Source: JBQCEE01 sp051960575 (GTDB lineage Bacteria > Actinomycetota > Actinomycetes > Mycobacteriales > Jatrophihabitantaceae). From it: a stretch of DNA of 19,685 nt. The stretch is taken from the NCBI RefSeq assembly GCF_051960575.1, contig NZ_JBQCEE010000409.1:1-19685 (forward strand), given 5' to 3'. The notes beneath the pieces are model-generated. The model was given only the letters and a program-made list of their open reading frames with translations, made no database searches and had not been told where the DNA came from. Shown in pieces: positions 14,444 through 19,685 of this stretch; position 1 is the first letter of the stretch; each line of letters opens with the position of its first letter. The position numbers and the translations under genes were made by a program.

Positions 14444-16416
14444 CAGGCAGCGCTCCGCTCGGTGAGTTCCGGGAGGGTCAGGTAGCCGGCGCCGAGATCG
14501 ATCGCGAGGCGGCGCGCGAGGCCGAGCCGCACGGGGCCGCTCTCGCAGTCGACGACCACGACGTCGTGCGCGCGCAGCGGCGCGGCGGCGGCGGTCGCGG
14601 CGGTGGTGTCGGCGCGGCCGTCGGTGAGCAGCAGCACCAACGGCCGGCGAAGTGGGTCGCGCAGCTGTTCGGCCGCGATGACGGTGGCGGCCCGGAGCAG
14701 GCCGGCGGCCAGCGGCGTGCGTCCGCCGGTGGCGATCGCGGCCAGGCGGCGCGCGGCGAACTCGACCGACCTGGTGGGAGGCAGCGCGAGTTCGGCGCCG
14801 GCCGCCCGGAAGGTGATCAGCCCGACGCGGTCGCGCCGCTGGTAGGCGTCGGTGAGCAGCCCGAGCACCGCCGCCTTCACCTGGCTCATCCGGGCGCGGG
14901 CGGCCATTGAGCCGCTCGCGTCGACGACGAAGAGGACGAGATTGCCCTCACGGCCGCGGCGATCGGCGCGGCGCAAGTCGCTTGGGGCGAGCTGCAGCGG
15001 GCCGGTCGTGCGGCCCCGGCGGTGCTGCTGGGCGGCCGCGGCCCAGACCGTGGCGGTGAGGTGCAGCGGCCCGGCGTCACTGCCGCTCGGCAGGACGCCG
15101 ACGGTTCGTCCGGTGCCGGTGCGCGCGGCGGCCCGGCGGCCGCGGGCGGCCGGGCCGCGGCCCTTGCCGGTCAGCGTTCGAGTCGGCGAGGCGGTGCCGA
15201 CGGGCGCTGTCTGCTCGTGCGGAACCCCGTTCGGCGGCGATTGGTCCGGTTGCGCGGTCGGGGGTCGGGGTGGCGCGCTGCGGTCGGTCGAGCTCCCACC
15301 CGCCGCGTCGTCGGGCGCGCTCCCGGGACCGCGGTCCGGGCCGTCGCCGGGGTCGTCCGGGCCGCCACCGTCCGGGTCGTGCGGATCGGCGTCGTCCGGT
15401 CCGTCATCGGGATCCGTGTCCTGCAGGATGTCGTCCAGGCGCTGCTGGTCGGCGCCGGGCTCGTCGAACGGGGTGCGTCGGCGCCGGTGCGGCAGTGCCA
15501 GCAGCGCGGCCGCCCGCACGTCGTCGGTGGTGACCTCGTCGCGATCGTGCCATGCCGCGTGGGCGACGGCCGTGCGGGCCGTGACGATGTCGGCGCGCAT
15601 GCCGTCGACGTCGAAGGCGGCGCAGATCTCGGCGATCTGCCGCAGCGCCGCGTCCGGCAACGCGACCGAGTCGACGCGGGCCCGTGCCGCGCTGATGCGC
15701 CCGGCCAGTCGGCGTTCGTCGTCGGCCCAGCGGGCCGCGAACGCGGCCGGGTCGGCGTCTGCGGCGAGGCGGCGCCGCACGACCTCGACGCGCACCTTCG
15801 GATCGCGGCTGGCGGCGACATCGACTGCCAACCCGAATCGGTCGAGCAGTTGCGGCCGGAGGTCGCCCTCCTCGGGGTTCATCGAGCCGATCAGCACGAA
15901 CCGGGCGGCGTGACGTACCGACACGGCGTCCCGCTCGACGTGGTTGCGCCCCATGGCGGCGGCGTCGAGCAGGACGTCCACCAGGTGATCGGGAAGGAGG
16001 TTCACCTCGTCGACGTAGAGCACGCCGCGGTGCGCGCCGGCGAGCAGACCTGGCTCGAAGGCGCGCGCGCCCTCGGCCAGTGCCCGCTCCAGGTCCAGGG
16101 AACCGACCACGCGGTCCTCGGAGGCGCCGACGGGCAGCTCGACCAGCCGCGGTCGGCGCATTGACGCTGGCGCGCCGTGGGGGTGCGGGCCGTCCGGGCA
16201 CTCGGTGTCCGGAGCAGCCGGGTTGCAACCGAAACGGCAACCGTCGACCACCTCGATCGGGGGCAGCAGCGCGGCCAGTGCTCGCACCGCGGTCGACTTC
16301 GCCGTGCCCTTCTCGCCGCGCACCAGCACGCCGCCGATGTCCGGTGACACGGCGGTGAGCACGAGCGCCAGCTGCATCTGCTCGGCGCCCAGGACGGCGC
16401 TGAACGGAAAGGTCAT
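14443..16416 (-). CDS. chlID: ChlI-ChlD type chelatase subunit (AAA+ ATPase plus VWA), partner of CobN
   Basis: A 657-residue protein combining the two small subunits of Mg-chelatase-like enzymes. Residues 1-310 are the AAA+ motor: Walker A GEKGTAKS (34-41), Walker B VLYVDEVNLL (132-141) and sensor-1 IGSMNPEEG (176-184). It also has a Cys-bearing insert (C60, C64, C73) seen in BchI-like proteins. Residues 330-435 are a low-complexity Asp/Pro/Gly-rich linker. Residues 490-657 are a von Willebrand A domain with MIDAS residues DASGS (499-503), Thr567 and D599 in LLTDGRAD. ATG overlaps the cobN stop as ATGA. Next to cobN it should power cobalt insertion in place of CobS/CobT of proteobacteria. 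Magnesium chelation is unlikely here, as no bacteriochlorophyll gene is near. Confidence 0.94.
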   Translation of the reverse strand: MTFPFSAVLGAEQMQLALVLTAVSPDIGGVLVRGEKGTAKSTAVRALAALLPPIEVVDGCRFGCNPAAPDTECPDGPHPHGAPASMRRPRLVELPVGASEDRVVGSLDLERALAEGARAFEPGLLAGAHRGVLYVDEVNLLPDHLVDVLLDAAAMGRNHVERDAVSVRHAARFVLIGSMNPEEGDLRPQLLDRFGLAVDVAASRDPKVRVEVVRRRLAADADPAAFAARWADDERRLAGRISAARARVDSVALPDAALRQIAEICAAFDVDGMRADIVTARTAVAHAAWHDRDEVTTDDVRAAALLALPHRRRRTPFDEPGADQQRLDDILQDTDPDDGPDDADPHDPDGGGPDDPGDGPDRGPGSAPDDAAGGSSTDRSAPPRPPTAQPDQSPPNGVPHEQTAPVGTASPTRTLTGKGRGPAARGRRAAARTGTGRTVGVLPSGSDAGPLHLTATVWAAAAQQHRRGRTTGPLQLAPSDLRRADRRGREGNLVLFVVDASGSMAARARMSQVKAAVLGLLTDAYQRRDRVGLITFRAAGAELALPPTRSVEFAARRLAAIATGGRTPLAAGLLRAATVIAAEQLRDPLRRPLVLLLTDGRADTTAATAAAAPLRAHDVVVVDCESGPVRLGLARRLAIDLGAGYLTLPELTERSAA

Positions 16417-19400
16417 CGTCGCTGCTCCAACTCGTCCTCGCCGTCGAGGTAGGCCTGGCGCAGCCCGTCGAGGGTCTTCGCGTCCGGCTCGGCCCACAGC
16501 CCGCGGTCGGCCGCCTCGAGCAGCCGCTCGGTGATGCCGCGCAGCGCCCACGGATTTGCCTGCCGCAGGAAGTCGCGGACGCCCTCGTCGAAGACGTAGG
16601 CGGCGGCGAGCTGCTCGTACATCCAGTCCTGGACAACGCCGGCGGTCGCGTCGTAGCCGAACAGGTAGTCGACCGTCGCCGCCAGCTCGAATGCGCCCTT
16701 GTAGCCATGGCGCTGCATCGCCGAGATCCACTTCGGGTTGACGACCCGCGACCGGAAGACGCGCTGCGTCTCCTCGGCCAGGGTGCGGGTGCGGACCGCC
16801 GAGGGGACGGCCGAGTCGCCCACGTACGCGGCGGGCGCGCGGCCGGTCAGGTGGCGGACCATCGCCACCATCCCGCCGTGGTACTGGAAGTAGTCGTCGG
16901 AATCGACGATGTCGTGCTCACGGGTGTCGGCGTTCTTGGCGGCGACGGCGATGCGGGCGAACGACCGCTCCATGTCCTCGCGGGCGGGCGCACCGGCGAC
17001 TCCCCGGCCGTAGGCGTAGCCGCCCCAGACGGCGTACACCTCGGCGAGGTCGGCGTCGCTGTGCCAGTTGCGGGCGTCGATCAGCGGCAGCAGCCCCGCG
17101 CCGTAGGCGCCGGGCTTCGAGCCGAAGATCCGCAGCGTTGCGCGCCGACGGTCGCCGTGACTCGCGATGTCGGCCTCGACGTGCCGGCGCAGGAAGTTCT
17201 GCTCCGCCGGCTCGTCCAGCGCGGCCACCGCGGCGACGGCGTCGTCGATCAGCTGGATGACGTGGCTGAAGGCGTCCCGGAAGAACCCCGAGATGCGGAC
17301 GGTGACGTCGATGCGCGGCCTGCCGAGCTCGGCGAGCGGGATCACCTCGAAGCCGGTGACGCGCCGCGACGCGTCGTCCCACACCGGGCGGCAGCCGAGC
17401 AGGGCGAGCACCTCACCGATGTCGTCACCCTGGGTGCGCATCGCCGAGGTGCCCCATACCGTCAGCCCGACCGAGGCCGGGTACTCGCCGGTGTCGGCGA
17501 GGTGCCGGGCGATCAAGGAGTCGGCGAGCGCGACGCCGACGGCGTGGGCGTTGCGCGACGGGATCGCCTTCGGGTCGACCGAGTAGAAGTTCCGTCCTGT
17601 CGGCAGCACCGAGACCAGGCCGCGGGTGGGTGACCCGGACGGGCCGGGCGGTACGAACCGTCCGGCCAGCGCGCCCAGCGTGCGGTCGATCTCGTCGGTG
17701 GTGGCAGCCAGCCGGGGCACGACCTCCTCGGCGGCGAAGCGCAGCACCGCGGTGACGCCGGCGTCGTGGCGGCCGAGCACCTCGGCGGTCACCGCAGGAA
17801 CCGACGACGCGTCCCAGGCGCGCGTTTCCAACGCCTCCACCAGGCGGCGGGCGAGCGACTCGAGCAGGTCTACGACGTCCGCTCCGCTTGCCGCTGGTCC
17901 CGCGACGAGCGCGGTCAACCGCGGACACGAGGGTGCAGCGGACCCGGCGGCGGCGAGCAGCGCGGCCTCGTCCAACCCGAACGAAGCCGCCAACGCCGTG
18001 CGTAGGCCTGGCACCACCTGCACCCCGCCGAAGATCTGCTGCGCCCGCAGAATGGCGAGGACGGTGTTGACCCTGGCGTCGCCGGTCGGTGCGTCGCCGA
18101 GGATGTGCAGCCCGTCGCGGATCTGCACGTCCTTGATCTCGCAGAGGTATCCGTCCAGATGCAGGACGAAATTGTCGAAGCCGTCGGCGTCCGGCATCTC
18201 GTCCGCGTGCAGATCGTTATGCAACTGGGCGGCGACCACGAGCTCCCAGATCTGCGCGCGCACCGTCGCGATCTTGTCCGGGTCGAGCGCGGCGACGGTG
18301 GCGTACTCGTCGAGCAGTTGTTCGAGGCGGGCCAGATCGCCGTAGGTGTCGGCCCGTGCCATCGGGGGGATGAGGTGATCGACGACGACGGCGTGCGCGC
18401 GGCGCTTGGCCTGGGTGCCCTCACCGGGATCGTTGACGATGAACGGATAGATCAGGGGAAGGTTCGCCAGCACGGCGTCCGGCGCGCACGTCGCGGCATT
18501 GCCCAGGCCCTTGCCGGGCAGCCACTCCAGCGTGCCGTGCTTGCCCAGATGGACGATCGCATCGGCCCCGAAGCCGTGTGCGAGCCACCGGTACGCGGCG
18601 AGGTAGTGATGGCTCGGTGGCAGGTCGGGGTCGTGGTAGATCGCGATCGGGTTCTCCCCGAAGCCGCGTGGCGGCTGGATGAGCAGCGCCACGTCGCCCA
18701 GCATCAGCCCGGCGAGCACGATGTCGGAGCCGTCGACGTACAGCGAACCGGGCGGGTCGCCCCAGTGCCGCAGCATGTCCTGGCGCAACGGGTCCGGCAG
18801 GTCGTCGAACCAGCGCCGGTAGTCCTCGAGGGCCACCCGCGCCGGTGCGGCCGCGAGTTGGGCGTCGGTGAGCCACTCGGCGTCATGGCCGCCGGCGGCG
18901 ATGAGACGGTGGATCAGCTCGGTGCCGTCGTCCGGCACGGTCCCGCCGAGATCGACACCGGCGGCGGCGAGGGCGGCGAGCAGGCGCACGGCCGACGCTG
19001 GTGTGTCCAGCCCGACCGCGTTGCCGACGCGACTGTGTTTGGTCGGGTAGGACGACAGGACGATGCCGATGCGTCGCCGCGAGGCGGGGACGTGCCGGAG
19101 GCGGGCATGGGCGTGGGCGAGTCCGGCGAGCCGGGCGGTCCGCTCCGGATCTGCGACGTAGCGCTGGAGGCCGTCAGCCCCGGTCTCCTTGAAGGAGAAC
19201 GGCACGCCGATGATGCGGCCGTCGAACTCCGGGATCGCCACCTGCATCGCTGCGTCCATCGGTGACATGGAGTCCGCGTCGTCCCACGCGCCTCGCGATG
19301 TCGTCAGGCAGATGCCCTGCAGGATCGGGATGTCCAGATCGGCGAGGGCACCGATCGACCAGTTCTCCTTGTGGCCACCAGCACTCGCCTCGGCCGGCAC

Positions 19401-19685
19401 CGTGCCGCCAGCGGCGAGCACCGTCACGACCAACGCATCGCAGCCGCGCAACAACTGCAGCAACGGCGCATCGAGGGAATCGAGACCACGCAGCGAGCCG
19501 CAGAACGCGGGCACGGGTTGCGCGCCCGCCATGTCGAGGGCTGCGGTGAGGGCGTCGACGAACGCGGTGTTGCCGGCGAGTTCGTGTGCCCGGTAGTAGA
19601 CGACCCCCACGCGAGGACGCCCGTCCGGCCGGGGAAGGTCTGCGCCACCACGGACGCCGATGGCGGGCATCACCGTCGGTGGGGC
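16413..19685 (-). CDS. cobN: Cobaltochelatase large subunit CobN (5' end cut by window)
   Basis: The frame is open from the right edge for 1090 codons, matching CobN, the large porphyrin-binding subunit of the ATP-dependent chelatase that inserts Co(II) into hydrogenobyrinic acid a,c-diamide. Visible blocks are RPRVGVVYYRAHELAGNTAF near the edge, IVHLGKHGTLEWLPGKGLGN (about 18495-18555), PFIVNDPGEGTQAKRRAHAV, FGSKPGAYGAGLLPL and YDATAGVVQDWMYEQ, all CobN/BchH-family regions. Full-length actinobacterial CobN is near 1200 residues, so about 100-150 N-terminal residues lie outside. The GTG and ATG at 19668-19673 are internal, since homology should extend further upstream. The stop overlaps chlID as ATGA. 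It is the first visible gene of the operon. The leader, where a cobalamin riboswitch could lie, is not included. Confidence 0.97.
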   Translation of the reverse strand, partial: APPTVMPAIGVRGGADLPRPDGRPRVGVVYYRAHELAGNTAFVDALTAALDMAGAQPVPAFCGSLRGLDSLDAPLLQLLRGCDALVVTVLAAGGTVPAEASAGGHKENWSIGALADLDIPILQGICLTTSRGAWDDADSMSPMDAAMQVAIPEFDGRIIGVPFSFKETGADGLQRYVADPERTARLAGLAHAHARLRHVPASRRRIGIVLSSYPTKHSRVGNAVGLDTPASAVRLLAALAAAGVDLGGTVPDDGTELIHRLIAAGGHDAEWLTDAQLAAAPARVALEDYRRWFDDLPDPLRQDMLRHWGDPPGSLYVDGSDIVLAGLMLGDVALLIQPPRGFGENPIAIYHDPDLPPSHHYLAAYRWLAHGFGADAIVHLGKHGTLEWLPGKGLGNAATCAPDAVLANLPLIYPFIVNDPGEGTQAKRRAHAVVVDHLIPPMARADTYGDLARLEQLLDEYATVAALDPDKIATVRAQIWELVVAAQLHNDLHADEMPDADGFDNFVLHLDGYLCEIKDVQIRDGLHILGDAPTGDARVNTVLAILRAQQIFGGVQVVPGLRTALAASFGLDEAALLAAAGSAAPSCPRLTALVAGPAASGADVVDLLESLARRLVEALETRAWDASSVPAVTAEVLGRHDAGVTAVLRFAAEEVVPRLAATTDEIDRTLGALAGRFVPPGPSGSPTRGLVSVLPTGRNFYSVDPKAIPSRNAHAVGVALADSLIARHLADTGEYPASVGLTVWGTSAMRTQGDDIGEVLALLGCRPVWDDASRRVTGFEVIPLAELGRPRIDVTVRISGFFRDAFSHVIQLIDDAVAAVAALDEPAEQNFLRRHVEADIASHGDRRRATLRIFGSKPGAYGAGLLPLIDARNWHSDADLAEVYAVWGGYAYGRGVAGAPAREDMERSFARIAVAAKNADTREHDIVDSDDYFQYHGGMVAMVRHLTGRAPAAYVGDSAVPSAVRTRTLAEETQRVFRSRVVNPKWISAMQRHGYKGAFELAATVDYLFGYDATAGVVQDWMYEQLAAAYVFDEGVRDFLRQANPWALRGITERLLEAADRGLWAEPDAKTLDGLRQAYLDGEDELEQRR

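Noticed and set aside
14852..15913. Plus-strand open frame of 353 codons
   Set aside because: It is antisense to chlID, whose AAA+ and VWA motifs are unmistakable.
16417..16731. Longer chlID starting at 16731
   Set aside because: The extra 105 residues are an Arg-rich shadow of the cobN end. ATG at 16416 gives ATGA with GGAG upstream and the normal chelatase N-terminus.
1..19685. Cobalamin riboswitch
   Set aside because: I looked for a B12-box-like leader. The only long non-coding stretch (134-716) is at the 3' end of the operon and shows no such element. The leader of cobN is outside the window.
1..19685. tRNA/rRNA genes, CRISPR array, insertion sequence or phage genes
   Set aside because: No cloverleaf, repeat-spacer pattern, transposase, integrase or terminal inverted repeats could be recognised.

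Overview
The window is very GC-rich DNA. Its third codon positions are strongly G/C, it uses GTG starts and its genes are packed with almost no spacing, which points to a high-GC actinobacterium (Actinomycetota). The genus cannot be fixed from the sequence alone. Nearly the whole window (717-19685, minus strand) is one cobalamin (vitamin B12) biosynthesis super-operon of 15 genes, read from right to left. The first gene, cobN, runs off the right edge, so the operon promoter and any cobalamin riboswitch lie outside the window.

Operon order (5' to 3', minus strand): cobN (CobN-type cobaltochelatase subunit, 5'-truncated by the window), chlID (AAA+/VWA chelatase subunit), cobO (corrinoid adenosyltransferase), cobB (a,c-diamide synthase), cobI (C20 methyltransferase), cobM (C11 methyltransferase), cbiD (C1 methylation), cobL (CbiE-CbiT fusion), cbiG-cobJ fusion (ring contraction and C17 methylation), a 2x[4Fe-4S] ferredoxin, a NiCoT nickel/cobalt permease, cobH (precorrin-8X methylmutase), cbiX (long-form sirohydrochlorin chelatase with an MXCXXC motif and a His-rich tail), a cobC-cobA fusion, and a bluB-cobT fusion. 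Of 14 gene junctions, eight are ATGA overlaps and three are GTGA overlaps. The other three are TGATG, an 8-base overlap and a 13-base overlap. This is strong evidence for one co-transcribed, translationally coupled unit.

Together the genes cover cobalt uptake (NiCoT), the entry methylation of uroporphyrinogen III (CobA domain), early cobalt insertion (CbiX), the ring methylations, ring contraction and rearrangement (CobI, CobJ, CbiG, CobM, CbiD, CobL, CobH), amidation (CobB), a second and late-type chelatase (CobN/ChlID), adenosylation (CobO), and synthesis and activation of the lower ligand (BluB, CobT). The set mixes genes of the oxygen-independent route (cbiD, cbiG, cbiX) with the CobN chelatase of the oxygen-dependent route. 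No cobG, cobF, cobK/cbiJ, cobQ, cobD/cbiB, cobU or cobS is present here.

Points of interest are a CobC half whose PLP-binding lysine position is threonine, a CobM with an altered SAM-loop motif, the in-operon ferredoxin, and a change in codon use at the very end of bluB-cobT that continues into a gene-poor stretch (134-716). That stretch holds a UUCG hairpin and a CRP-like palindrome. It precedes the start of a small unrecognised minus-strand gene (1-133) with a good Shine-Dalgarno, which runs off the left edge. No tRNA, rRNA, CRISPR array, insertion sequence or phage gene was seen.
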